From DASVHS01 sp038244815 (GTDB lineage Bacteria > Acidobacteriota > Thermoanaerobaculia > Gp7-AA8), in NCBI GenBank assembly GCA_038244815.1, contig JBBRTB010000049.1, positions 1-13,477 of the forward strand: a stretch of 13,477 bases of DNA. The letters run 5' to 3'. The notes under the pieces are model-generated. The model searched no databases and was not told the origin of the DNA. It worked only from the letters and a program-made list of their open reading frames with translations. The number at the start of each line of letters is the position of its first letter. Positions within the stretch are counted from its first letter, which is position 1. Shown here piece after piece: positions 1-7,155 of this stretch. Position numbers and translations under genes: made by a program.

Positions 1-2
1 AC

Positions 3-260
3 ACGCCCTCCCGCCGCCAGATGCCAGCCAGAATCGAGCACCCGACGTATCCCGGCCACTTCGAGGTTCGTCTCGTCAGCCGGAACAACGGCATCCGATG
101 GAACCGGAGCTGGATCAACATCAGCTCGACCCTGCGCGAGGAGTACGTCGGTTGCGAAGAAGTCGATGACGGAGTGTGGAACGTCTGGTTCGGGCCGCTG
201 CTGCTCGGACGGTTCGACGAACGTGAGCTGAAGATCTACGGAGTGCGCGGCCTACAATGA
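3..260 (+). CDS. IS481-type transposase, C-terminal end only (partial at window start)
   Basis: The frame is open from the first bases of the window, so the first ATG at 21 is internal and the gene begins upstream. The 86 visible residues match, from memory, the tail of IS481-family DDE transposases, which catalyse cut and paste or copy movement of the element: YPGHFEVRLVSRNNGIRWN, then EEYVG, EEVDDGVWNVWFGP and LGRFDERELKI. This region follows the catalytic rve core, so the DDE residues are not visible. The stop at 258-260 is followed within 20 bases by iterated end motifs (280-324), which supports this being the right end of a complete IS copy. The family call is recognition of a conserved tail, not a search result. 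Confidence 0.8.
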   Translation, partial: TPSRRQMPARIEHPTYPGHFEVRLVSRNNGIRWNRSWINISSTLREEYVGCEEVDDGVWNVWFGPLLLGRFDERELKIYGVRGLQ

Positions 261-279
261 CTGTCTAAGTGCGGCAAAG

Positions 280-324
280 TGTCAACCATGTTCCCGGACC
301 ACTTTGTCAACGATGTGCCCGACC
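280..324 (+). repeat. Right-end iterons of the IS481-type element
   Basis: Two imperfect direct copies of TGTCAACnATGTnCCCG occur at 280-300 and 305-324, a 25-base period, just 3' of the transposase stop. Motifs of the TGTCAAC type are common at IS481 ends, where they are thought to be transposase-binding sites. The element probably ends near 324. The matching left end lies outside the window, so no target duplication can be checked. Confidence 0.5.
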
Positions 325-341
325 GTTCATTAGCGGTGACC

Positions 342-418
342 GGTTACCTGTTACCAGTTACCCGCCACCCGCCACCCGCCACCCGCTAACCGCTAACCGC
401 TAACCGCTAACCGCTAAC
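342..418. repeat. Heptamer tandem tract, 11 units
   Basis: Eleven 7-base units run without interruption: GGTTACC, TGTTACC, AGTTACC, three CGCCACC and five CGCTAAC. Neighbouring units evolve in blocks, as expected from slippage. An inverted TTAGCGGT at 330-337 can pair with any of the CGCTAAC units. The tract lies between the IS end and the DUF389 gene, 51 bases before its start codon. No coding potential is evident. Confidence 0.8.
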
Positions 419-469
419 ACCCCCCTGCCGTCGTGACTCGCAGGCACGGGCCAGCCATAATGCCCGGCA

Positions 470-2128
470 ATGGCCGGCGCCCCGATCCGCAGTTGGATGA
501 TCCGCATGCTCGGGCTGGATGTACGGCCTCGCGACGAGGTCTATGAGCTCGTCGCTTCGTCGGCGAATCTCCGCGACGGCGCGTACTGGCTGGAGATTCT
601 GTTCTCCGCCGGAATCGCCACGCTGGGCCTGACGCTCAACAGCCCGGCCGTCATCATCGGAGCCATGCTCATCTCGCCGCTCATGGGGCCGATTCTGGCC
701 AACGGGCTGGCGCTCGCGTCCGGCGATGTCGTGCTGGCCGTCCGGGCGCTGGCTTCGGTGACCCTCAGCGCCATTCTCGCTGTCGTGTTCGCGACGATCC
801 TGGTGATCCTGCTGCCGTTCCGCGAGATGACCGCGGAGATCGCCGCGCGCACGCAGCCGAATACGCTGGACCTCGTCATCGCGCTCTTCTCCGGCGCCGT
901 CGGCTCGATCGCCGTCTGCAAGAACGTGCGGGGCGTGGCCACATCGATCCCGGGTGTGGCCATCGCCGTGGCCTTGATGCCGCCGCTCTCGGTGGTCGGT
1001 TACGGAATCGGCCTGGTGGCGACGGTGGACCGGGGGCAGGGACTGGCCGTTGTTCGCGGCGGCGGTCTCCTGTTTCTGACGAACCTCTTTGCGATCACGT
1101 TCACGTCGATGGTCGTGTTCGTGCTGCTGCGCATCGACAGTTCGAAGATGCGCGAGAGCGTCCGCTTTCCGCTGCCGCCGGCATTGCGCTCGTTCGGAAG
1201 GCTGCCGGTGCGGCTGCTGCTCGTCGGAGGGTTCATCCTCAGCATCTCCTTTCCTCTCAGCCGGTCGTTCAACGAGCTGAAGCAGGAGCTGACGCAACAC
1301 CGCTTCGAGAATCTCGTCCGGAAAGAGGTGACGCACGTCTGGGAGGATTCGTTCGCGCGCGCTTCCAGCGGAAGTATTCGCTCATACATCGACACGTTCT
1401 CAGCAAACGAGAACGGGAAGAGACTATTGGTTCAACTACGCGTGTTCACGAGCAGCCCGTACTCGGACGAGGAGCGGAAGGAGTTCGTGACCGCGCTGGC
1501 GGCCGCGGTGCACAGGCCGGCGCGCTCGATCGAGCTGGCCCTGGTGGAGATCCCGACGTCACGTTACGAGATCGCGTCGCACAAGAAGCCGGAGGTGGCC
1601 GTGCCGCCTCCGCCGACCTTCGACCAGAGCCTGGCCGCGGTAGCGGCACGCGTCGACGCGGCGGTGTCGTCGGTGACGCTGCCGCCGCCTGCCGTGGCCA
1701 TCGATCACGCATTGATCTACCACCCCGCCGGCGTCTCGGTGGAGGTCGCCTATCTCAGCGACCACGAGATCTCTCCCGACGCCGCCGTTCTCGTCGGTGA
1801 CGCCGTGCGTCGCGCCACCGAGGCCAGCCACGCCGAGGTCATCCTCACGTACGTGCCGGCGACAACGACGATCGCCTTCGGGCACCGGAGCACCGCGCTC
1901 AGCGCGGAGGCCGCCGCCAGTCTGGCCCGCGTCCGCGATCAGCTCCGCCGCTATCCATATCTGACGGCGGCGGTCACGGCCGGCGCCAAAGATCGCAACA
2001 GCGACAAGCGCCTGGCCGCGGTGATGGCCGCTCTCGGCATCACCGCGCCCGACAACCGCGTGATTGCTATCCGCGGTGACCCGGCCGAGAACCACGTGGT
2101 CATCTCGCTGTTGCTGCCGCAGAGTTAG
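470..2128 (+). CDS. DUF389 family membrane protein
   Basis: Predicted inner-membrane protein of 552 aa. Residues about 38-186 carry the DUF389 hallmark, including NSPAVIIGAMLISPLMGP (58-74) and IPGVAIAVALMPPLSVVG (160-177). About seven hydrophobic segments lie near 40-55, 57-80, 92-116, 133-150, 157-186, 197-221 and 246-264. The remaining 290 residues look soluble, with a Pro/Val-rich stretch near 375-385 and a C-terminal alpha/beta region. The family is widespread but its transport or sensing role is not established, so no substrate is given. The ATG at 470 lacks a clear ribosome-binding site. ATG 497 (MIRMLGL) is an in-frame alternative. The gene is alone on its strand and ends before a strong convergent hairpin. 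Confidence 0.85.
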   Translation: MAGAPIRSWMIRMLGLDVRPRDEVYELVASSANLRDGAYWLEILFSAGIATLGLTLNSPAVIIGAMLISPLMGPILANGLALASGDVVLAVRALASVTLSAILAVVFATILVILLPFREMTAEIAARTQPNTLDLVIALFSGAVGSIAVCKNVRGVATSIPGVAIAVALMPPLSVVGYGIGLVATVDRGQGLAVVRGGGLLFLTNLFAITFTSMVVFVLLRIDSSKMRESVRFPLPPALRSFGRLPVRLLLVGGFILSISFPLSRSFNELKQELTQHRFENLVRKEVTHVWEDSFARASSGSIRSYIDTFSANENGKRLLVQLRVFTSSPYSDEERKEFVTALAAAVHRPARSIELALVEIPTSRYEIASHKKPEVAVPPPPTFDQSLAAVAARVDAAVSSVTLPPPAVAIDHALIYHPAGVSVEVAYLSDHEISPDAAVLVGDAVRRATEASHAEVILTYVPATTTIAFGHRSTALSAEAAASLARVRDQLRRYPYLTAAVTAGAKDRNSDKRLAAVMAALGITAPDNRVIAIRGDPAENHVVISLLLPQS

Positions 2129-2173
2129 CCCGCCAGTCAATTCGCCCGCCGGATCGAGTGAGCGTCAGACAGC

Positions 2174-2209
2174 AAGATCCGAGATCGCGCCATCGCGATC
2201 CCGGATCTT
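2174..2209. terminator. Convergent bidirectional terminator hairpin
   Basis: A 16-bp stem (2174-2189 with 2194-2209, one T/C mismatch that becomes G-U in one transcript) closes a 4-base CCAT loop. It sits between the stop of the DUF389 gene (2128) and the stop of the oppositely oriented collagen-like gene (2215). There is no long T tract, so it may slow the polymerase or protect 3' ends rather than act as a classic intrinsic terminator. Confidence 0.65.
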
Positions 2210-2214
2210 CCAAA

Positions 2215-3972
2215 TCATTGGATCTGCGTAATCACGAGATGGGCGGAAACAGAATGTGTCCCGCCAGCTAAGGGCGTGATGGTGAGCGCTGTTGAGTTCC
2301 CCGCCGGATTGCGAATCGTGAGGATGCTATTGATCGTGGTCGTCTGCACGAGGCAGAGACCGACGATCTCACTGGTCCCCGTTGCTCGCCCGACAACTGT
2401 ATAGGCCAGGTCTAACCCGTTGATCGTTACGATCAGTTGGCCGGCCTCATCCACGCTCACTTGAAACTGGACCTGATAGGTCCCGATGGCGCTCAGATTA
2501 ATTGACGATGCACCGGTGCGGACGATGCCGCCTCCACTTGTGGGCCCGTCCTGCGGGAACAATACATCTGCGCCAGAGGCGACGGTTGCCGCATTGTCGG
2601 GAGGCATCAACGCAAAGAAGTCTGCGAAATCTACCAGGCCACCCGCCGCTCCAGTCGCTCCTGTCGCTCCCGTGGAGCCGGTGTTGCCGGTCACGCCCTG
2701 GGCGCCGGTGTTCCCTGTGGCACCTGTCGAGCCGGTATTGCCCGTGACGCCGGTGGCGCCCGTCGCGCCTGTCAAGCCAGTTGCACCGGTGTTCCCTGTG
2801 GCACCTGTCGAGCCGGTATTGCCCGTGACGCCGGTGGCGCCCGTCGCACCTGTCAAGCCAGTTGCACCAGTGTTGCCTGTGGCGCCGGTGTTGCCTGTGG
2901 CGCCGGTCGCGCCTGTGGCGCCAGTGAGGCCGGTCGCGCCCGTGCTACCGATCGGGCCGGTCGCGCCAGTAGCGCCGGTCGCGCCCGTGCTGCCGGCGGG
3001 ACCGGTCAGCCCCATGGCGCCCGTGGCACCCATTGACCCGGTCGCACCGCGTGGTCCCGCTGGACCCGTACTCGATGCATCTATATTGATGTTGTTCCCG
3101 GATGGTGTGATCGTGACCCCGGGCCCACCTGTGAGCGTCACCACTCCGCTCAAGCCATTGAGAGCCACCACACGCTGGTCGTTCTCGGCGAGCAGGCCGC
3201 TTTTGAAGCTCATCTCGAAGCCGGTCGAATCCTGACTTCCATTTGCGACGAGCGATCCGGCGAAGATGACCCGTCCGCCGTCACTGACCACGGTCGCATC
3301 GATCTGACCGCCGTTGACCTCGGCTCCGGGCGCGAGATCGTTCATGCTCACGAGCAACTGCTCGTATGGAAGCAGCGTGTAGGTTTTCTCGGCGAGCTCT
3401 CCGCCCGCTCCGTCGCGCAGACGAACCTCCACGGTCGTTTGAGCTCCACTCACTTCCACCACGAAGAAGTTGTAGCGGAAATCGCTGTTCTGGTTGACGC
3501 CTTGCAGCAACCCATGCTCATCCTTGCCGAGGGCGAAGCTGGCCGGCACCGCTGCGAAGTAGACGCCGTTGGTGTTCGCGAGCGGGGCTCCCGGAGCCTG
3601 ACTGAAGATGCGTGCCGAGGCGAGGACCTGATCGGACGAGCGCACCCTGACCGCACCGAGCACACCCGAGCGGTGAAAAAGAGTCTCCGCAAGATTCTCG
3701 TAAGTCTTCGTCTGACCAGGACTCAACGTATCCGTGACCGTCACCGGCTCGAGGTTTGCCTGACCGGCCTGAAGAAACTGGAACTGCACATCGACGGCGT
3801 GATCGTTCGGGTTGGTCACCCATCCCGTGGTCAGAAACTCGGTACCCCCCGCTCCCAGCACGCGGCCGGCCGCCGGCAGGATCAGGTTCGTCCCCGCAAA
3901 GTTCGCCAACAGGGGACTAGTGATCAGAACCAGAAACGTCAGGGTGATCATCGAATACTTACGTAGACTCAT
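2215..3972 (-). CDS. Secreted collagen-like protein with BclA-type C-terminal head
   Basis: Predicted secreted or surface protein of 585 aa. A Sec signal peptide covers about residues 1-24 (SLRKY, hydrophobic core, LLANFA). Residues 28-260 form a beta-rich domain beginning NLILPAAGRVLGAGGTEF, of a type I associate with secreted acidobacterial proteins. Residues 272-300 hold a GVVTLTGGPGVTITPSGN linker like those before fibre domains. Residues 303-444 are about 47 uninterrupted Gly-X-Y triplets, mostly GAT, GNT, GLT and GST, a Thr-rich bacterial collagen. Residues 446-585 (DFFALMPPDNAATV, FPQDGPTSGG, YTVVGRATGTS, LTITPLAGGT) closely resemble the TNF/C1q-like trimeric head of BclA-type exosporium proteins of Firmicutes. 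An AAGGAG site at 3977-3982, four bases before the ATG, fixes the start. Likely an adhesive or fibrous trimer. Transfer from Firmicutes is inferred. Confidence 0.9.
   Translation of the reverse strand: MSLRKYSMITLTFLVLITSPLLANFAGTNLILPAAGRVLGAGGTEFLTTGWVTNPNDHAVDVQFQFLQAGQANLEPVTVTDTLSPGQTKTYENLAETLFHRSGVLGAVRVRSSDQVLASARIFSQAPGAPLANTNGVYFAAVPASFALGKDEHGLLQGVNQNSDFRYNFFVVEVSGAQTTVEVRLRDGAGGELAEKTYTLLPYEQLLVSMNDLAPGAEVNGGQIDATVVSDGGRVIFAGSLVANGSQDSTGFEMSFKSGLLAENDQRVVALNGLSGVVTLTGGPGVTITPSGNNINIDASSTGPAGPRGATGSMGATGAMGLTGPAGSTGATGATGATGPIGSTGATGLTGATGATGATGNTGATGNTGATGLTGATGATGVTGNTGSTGATGNTGATGLTGATGATGVTGNTGSTGATGNTGAQGVTGNTGSTGATGATGAAGGLVDFADFFALMPPDNAATVASGADVLFPQDGPTSGGGIVRTGASSINLSAIGTYQVQFQVSVDEAGQLIVTINGLDLAYTVVGRATGTSEIVGLCLVQTTTINSILTIRNPAGNSTALTITPLAGGTHSVSAHLVITQIQ
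2705..2866 (-). repeat. 81-bp in-frame tandem duplication in the collagen region
   Basis: Units 2705-2785 and 2786-2866 match at 80 of 81 positions, the difference being G/A in one codon. A diverged third copy starts at 2867. Each unit encodes 27 residues, nine Gly-X-Y triplets, so gain or loss keeps both the reading frame and the triple-helix register. The near identity at synonymous sites points to a recent duplication. Confidence 0.9.
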
Positions 3973-4116
3973 TTATCTCCTTGGTGGTGCGAGTGGAATC
4001 AGATGACTCTCGAGCAGTCCGCGGTGAGACTCTCCCGGAATCGATCAGGCGCAAGAGTAGCGGCGGTGATGCAAGAATGAGTAGGACCGGCGCGATATTA
4101 TCGTGAATTGAGGCCG

Positions 4117-4626
4117 ATGTCCCGGGAATTCAATCATTCGACCTTCGTTGTCAACGTAGCCAATGTCATGAGCCTGGTGGAAGAGATCGGATCTGGTCTC
4201 GACGGTCTGTCGCAACTGCGTGCACTCATCGGCTCGGGACGTAAACCGGGCATCGCGGTGGCGCTCCAGTTCGATCTCGTCGAAGTGGAATCCGGCAGGG
4301 CCGTGTTCGAGGGAACGCCGGGAGAACACGCTTACAACCCCATCGGCTCCGTGCACGGCGGTTACGCCGCGACTCTGCTCGATTCCGCCTGCGGTTGCGC
4401 CGTGCATTCGCGTCTCACCGCGGCGCAGGGCTACACGACTCTCGAACTGAAAGTGGCGTACCACAAACCGATCACGCGGGAGACCGGCCCGCTGCGCGCG
4501 GAAGGACGTGTGGTCTCGCTGGGGCGGCGTGCAGCGTTTGCCGAGGCCAGTCTGACGGATGCCGGGGGGCGGCTTTACGCGACCGCGACGTCGACGCTGC
4601 TGATCATCGATCGAAAGGCGACGTGA
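4117..4626 (+). CDS. Hotdog-fold thioesterase, PaaI/YdiI-like
   Basis: Probable acyl-CoA (aryl- or hydroxyphenylacetyl-type) thioesterase of 169 aa from ATG 4117. The PaaI-family signature is clear: NPIGSVHGGYAATLLDSACG, with the HGG loop and the following Asp that serve catalysis in relatives, then TTLELKVAYHKPI and a C-terminal ATATSTLLI strand. Relatives usually start just before GLSQLRALI, so ATG 4168 (MSLVEEIG) is a serious alternative that gives 152 aa; TTG 4108 is possible but weaker. No start has a good ribosome-binding site. A TATTAT box at 4096-4101 could be a -10, but no matching -35 is seen. The gene is divergent from the collagen-like gene and stops inside a terminator stem. Its substrate cannot be read from sequence. 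Confidence 0.85.
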   Translation: MSREFNHSTFVVNVANVMSLVEEIGSGLDGLSQLRALIGSGRKPGIAVALQFDLVEVESGRAVFEGTPGEHAYNPIGSVHGGYAATLLDSACGCAVHSRLTAAQGYTTLELKVAYHKPITRETGPLRAEGRVVSLGRRAAFAEASLTDAGGRLYATATSTLLIIDRKAT

Positions 4627-4654
4627 AAACGGCCACGTCGCCGTGGCCGTTTTC
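4625..4654. terminator. Intrinsic terminator overlapping thioesterase stop
   Basis: A perfect 13-bp stem (4625-4637 with 4642-4654, loop TCGC) begins inside the TGA stop of the thioesterase. It starts with GAAAA and ends with TTTTC, so either transcript gets an A/T-flanked GC stem. It can serve both the + thioesterase and the converging - alcohol dehydrogenase. Confidence 0.8.
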
Positions 4655-4659
4655 GTTCC

Positions 4660-4680
4660 TTCGCCCCGCCTTCGGGCGAA
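4660..4680. terminator. Second hairpin between convergent genes
   Basis: TTCGCCC (4660-4666) pairs perfectly with GGGCGAA (4674-4680) across a 7-base loop, four bases from the alcohol dehydrogenase stop. It probably backs up the stronger hairpin at 4625-4654, chiefly for the minus-strand transcript. Confidence 0.5.
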
Positions 4681-4683
4681 CCT

Positions 4684-5790
4684 TTAAGGCTTGTTGTTCA
4701 GGACCACCTTCAGCGCACCCTCTTTGGCCGCATTTCCAAACGTGGCGTAAGCCTTCATGATGTCATTCATGGGGAAGCGATGAGTCACGAGTTTGGCCGG
4801 CTGCACCTTGCCCGCGCGTACGATCTTCAGCAGCATCGCCGTCGTGGAGGTGTCCACTAACCGGGTGGTGATGGCGATATTGCGGTCCCACAGTTTCTCG
4901 AGGTGCAGCTCCACCGGTTTGCCGTGGACGCCTACGTTCGCAATGCGTCCACCGGCAGCGACGATGGACTGACAGATGGCGAAGGTTGCGGGAAGGCCCA
5001 CCACCTCGATGGCCACGTCGACGCCGGCTCCGTCGGTCAGTTCCATTACCTGCTTCGCGGCCGTTCCGCTTCCGCTATTGATCAGATGGGTTGCACCCAG
5101 TTTCTTCGCGACCGCCAGACGGTTGTCGTCCAGATCGATCATGAAGATTGCCGCCGGCGAATAGAACTGCGCGGTCAGCAGCGCGGCCATCCCCACGGGA
5201 CCGGCACCCACGATGGCCACCGTGTCTCCCGGCTTGACCTCCCCGTTGAGGACGCCGCACTCGAAGCCTGTGGGCAGGATGTCGCTGAGCATGACCATGG
5301 CTTCTTCATCGGCACCGTCCGGCAAGTTGTACAGACTGCCGTCGGCAAATGGCGTACGAACGTACTCGGCTTGCGTCCCATCGATCATGTATCCCAGGAT
5401 CCAGCCGCCGTTGCGGCAGTGGGAGTACATCTGTTTCTTGCAGAAATCACACGTCAGGCAGGCCGTGATGCACGAGACGATGACCTTGTCTCCCACGCGG
5501 AACTTCGAGACGCCGGTTCCGACTTCTTCGACGACGCCGATGGCCTCGTGGCCGAGAATGCGTCCGTCGGGCACCACGGGAAGGTCGCCCTTCAGGATGT
5601 GAAGGTCGGTTCCGCAGATCGTCGACGTGGTGATTCGCACGATGGCATCACCCGGATGTTGAATGGTGGGCCGAGGCTTCTCCTCCCATCCATACTTGGC
5701 GGGGCCGTGATAGACGAGCGCCTTCATGGTCGCGGTGGTGTTCGAAGGTTTCGACTTCGTTGTCTGCAGGGGAAGCTCAGCAATTGTCAT
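4684..5790 (-). CDS. Zinc-dependent alcohol dehydrogenase (MDR family)
   Basis: Cytosolic NAD(P)-dependent alcohol/aldehyde oxidoreductase of 368 aa. It has the medium-chain order: an N-terminal GroES-like catalytic domain (about 22-170) and a Rossmann domain (about 175-330). Catalytic zinc residues Cys59 (ICGTDLHILKGD) and His81-Glu82 (LGHEAIG) are present. The structural zinc lobe has Cys111, Cys114, Cys117 and Cys125 intact. The nucleotide site reads VAIVGAGPVGMAAL, followed by an acidic DLDDN that suggests NAD rather than NADP. An in-frame ATG 36 bases upstream exists, but the strong AAGGAG at 5797-5802 picks ATG 5790. This leaves a 21-residue extension before the usual MKALVYHG start. 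It stands alone on its strand. The substrate is unknown. Confidence 0.92.
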   Translation of the reverse strand: MTIAELPLQTTKSKPSNTTATMKALVYHGPAKYGWEEKPRPTIQHPGDAIVRITTSTICGTDLHILKGDLPVVPDGRILGHEAIGVVEEVGTGVSKFRVGDKVIVSCITACLTCDFCKKQMYSHCRNGGWILGYMIDGTQAEYVRTPFADGSLYNLPDGADEEAMVMLSDILPTGFECGVLNGEVKPGDTVAIVGAGPVGMAALLTAQFYSPAAIFMIDLDDNRLAVAKKLGATHLINSGSGTAAKQVMELTDGAGVDVAIEVVGLPATFAICQSIVAAGGRIANVGVHGKPVELHLEKLWDRNIAITTRLVDTSTTAMLLKIVRAGKVQPAKLVTHRFPMNDIMKAYATFGNAAKEGALKVVLNNKP

Positions 5791-5796
5791 TGGTGT

Positions 5797-5802
5797 CTCC
5801 TT
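5797..5802 (-). promoter_or_regulatory. Ribosome-binding site deciding the alcohol dehydrogenase start
   Basis: On the minus strand AAGGAG lies six bases before the ATG at 5790. The upstream in-frame ATG at 5826 has no such site and would put this motif inside the coding region. Confidence 0.8.
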
Positions 5803-5826
5803 GGAAGAATCGGTGGTTGACCGCAA

Positions 5827-5846
5827 GCCGGCATCAAGAGGCCGGC
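5827..5846. other. GCCGGC inverted repeat in the leader of the alcohol dehydrogenase
   Basis: Two GCCGGC hexamers (5827-5832 and 5841-5846) can form a 6-bp stem with an 8-base loop, 25 bases upstream of the ribosome-binding site of the minus-strand gene. It could be a leader hairpin or an operator. No promoter boxes were recognised around it. Confidence 0.3.
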
Positions 5847-6388
5847 AGTTCGGATCTGGTTCTCGTCAGTGGTTTCGAACCTGACGACGTTTCCTCGAAG
5901 GGCCTCCGTCGATACGCCATCGATGTGGCGAGCCGGCGACTCTTCATCCATGGCCTGGAGTGGCCATTGATTGGAGGAGAGGATGGGACCGTACACGAAT
6001 AGAGCCAGCACGTTCACTGCCAAGTAGGGCGCGTTGCGCTGGTAGAGGTCGCTGCGTTACCGACCGGATCGAGCACATCGTCACCGAGGCGGTTCGCCGT
6101 CCCGGCCGCGCGCTTCGCGCCGCTCGGCCAATAGATGACCGGATTGACGATCCGCAACGGCCTCGACCTTGCCGGCCACCTCAGGCGTGAACGTCTCGAT
6201 CTACGAAGCCGGCGACCGAAGCCGCCTTGACCATCGTCGTCCCGGCGACGAGCGGATCGTCGGTGAAGATCACAGTGGTCGCGAGGTCTGGGTTCTACGA
6301 GACGGTCGGGGAACCGAAGCCGCCTCAGGGCAATGGGGAGACCTCGCTTTGCCTGGGCTCCGACGGAACCGCGAACCCGGTGCGCTTT
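5847..6388. other. Gene-poor, probably decayed interval
   Basis: Nothing here reads as an intact gene. Short open frames on both strands lack ribosome-binding sites and familiar motifs. The minus strand around 5960-6050 gives a hydrophobic peptide (LYQRNAPYLAVNVLALFVY) with a stop a few codons upstream, and 6181-6294 holds a recognisable domain scrap. I read the interval as eroded coding sequence. Confidence 0.4.
6181..6294 (-). pseudogene. Relic of a secreted-protein repeat domain (FTDDPLVAG motif)
   Basis: A 37-codon minus-strand stretch between two stops contains IFTDDPLVAGTTMVKA. This resembles a motif I associate with large secreted acidobacterial proteins, where FTDDPLVAGTT is followed by VKAVHITELR. 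Here the continuation is lost (ASVAGFVD and then a stop), and no start or flanking domain is present. I read it as a leftover of a degraded gene. It rests on one short motif recalled from memory. Confidence 0.35.
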
Positions 6389-6769
6389 CTACTTGAATTC
6401 CCAGTGGCGCGCCGGAAACTTCGACTCGTTCGTGGCCACCGCATCGTCGTCGTACGAACTCGTGACTCCGGGCGTCGACCATGACTCCGGCTGGAAGATT
6501 CCATCGCCGCCGGCGCTGACGACGCGGAACGTCTTGCCGTCCGCTTCGATGCGATAGGCGTGGCCCCAGGCGTCGGTCAGCGGGGCGTGGCGGATGTAGG
6601 TCGGCTCGGCGCTCGCGCGCGCCTCCTCGATCGTCTTCACGTGCGGATATTCGTTGTGATCGGCCTTGTAGGCTTCAAAGACGATCATCCAGCTCCGCAT
6701 GTCGGAGTACGTCCAGCGCGCGAGCTCCGCGTCGGTGGGGATGTAGAGTTCGGCAGCGTAGGAAGTCAC
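6389..6769 (-). CDS. Soluble GspG/pseudopilin-like domain protein
   Basis: A protein of 126 aa resembling the globular part of type II secretion major pseudopilins (GspG). SDMRSWMIVFEAYKADHNEYP (about 22-42) matches the amphipathic helix and the turn after it. TYIRHAPLTDAWGHAYRIEADG and FRVVSAGGDGIF match the C-terminal sheet. The hydrophobic N-terminal helix and prepilin cleavage site of true pseudopilins are absent. An in-frame TGA lies 24 bases upstream of the GTG at 6769, so no longer version exists here and GTG is the only plausible start. It has no clear ribosome-binding site. It is either a stand-alone cytosolic domain or a gene that lost its 5' end. No secretion genes are nearby. Confidence 0.7.
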   Translation of the reverse strand: MTSYAAELYIPTDAELARWTYSDMRSWMIVFEAYKADHNEYPHVKTIEEARASAEPTYIRHAPLTDAWGHAYRIEADGKTFRVVSAGGDGIFQPESWSTPGVTSSYDDDAVATNESKFPARHWEFK

Positions 6770-6863
6770 GGCGGAGCCGCGCCTTTGTCAACCTCTCACG
6801 GCGCCGTTGGCGCCCGGCGGGTGATTGGGGCAGAATCGCTTCCGTCCGATCAGGAGGTTTCCG

Positions 6864-7091
6864 ATGCCTTTCGTCAAGTTCATGCTCAGTATTTCCGGCA
6901 GGCTTCTCCGCGTCGTCGCCGGCATCGTCATCATCTGGCTCGCGCTGGCCTTTCTTCAGCCGCCCTGGAGTTACGTGCTGACGGTGATCGGTCTGGTGCC
7001 GGTTGCGGCCGGAGCCTTCAACTTCTGTCTACTCGGGCCGCTGTTCCATGTCGACCTGCAGGGCAGGCCGAAGGATACCGGCGCGCGCTGA
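6864..7091 (+). CDS. Small YgaP-like (DUF2892) membrane protein
   Basis: A 75-aa protein with two predicted membrane helices (about 15-31 and 36-58). It matches the DUF2892/YgaP transmembrane domain: RLLRVVAGIVIIW, then VLTVIGLVPVAAGAFNFCLLGPL, with the Cys-containing loop near the end of helix two. In some proteins this domain follows a rhodanese. Here it stands alone, as it often does. AGGAGG at 6852-6857, six bases before ATG 6864, fixes the start. No function is assigned to the stand-alone form. It converges on the haem lipoprotein gene. Confidence 0.85.
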   Translation: MPFVKFMLSISGRLLRVVAGIVIIWLALAFLQPPWSYVLTVIGLVPVAAGAFNFCLLGPLFHVDLQGRPKDTGAR

Positions 7092-7098
7092 ACGCGCC
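7080..7098. terminator. GC hairpin across the stop of the YgaP-like gene
   Basis: GGCGCG (7080-7085) pairs with CGCGCC (7093-7098) over a 7-base loop that includes the stop codon. It lies between convergent genes but has no T tract on either strand, so terminator function is tentative. Confidence 0.35.
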
Positions 7099-7155
7099 GC
7101 ATCCGGGACCACGACACGGAAGAAGAACGAAATGCGCACCAGTCCCCCTGGAGCG

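Noticed and set aside
342..418. CRISPR array
   Set aside because: Units are contiguous 7-mers with no spacers and no cas genes nearby.
407..1336. Long minus-strand frame (309 codons) opposite the DUF389 gene
   Set aside because: Composition is Arg/His/Asp/Gln-rich without any motif, as expected antisense to a GC-rich gene, and the plus strand carries clear DUF389 signatures.
2486..3235. Plus-strand Pro/Val/Ala repeat protein (PVAPVAPV)
   Set aside because: It is the exact antisense of the Gly-X-Y region; Gly/Ala/Thr codons read as Pro/Val/Ala on the other strand. The minus strand has a signal peptide, ribosome-binding site and head domain.
4903..5820. Long plus-strand frame opposite the alcohol dehydrogenase
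   Set aside because: No motifs and a His/Asp/Arg-rich shadow composition; the minus strand has all zinc and NAD motifs.
6786..6791. Perfect TTGACA (-35) on the minus strand before the pseudopilin-like gene
   Set aside because: No -10 lies 16-19 bases downstream, and the transcription start would fall inside the coding region.
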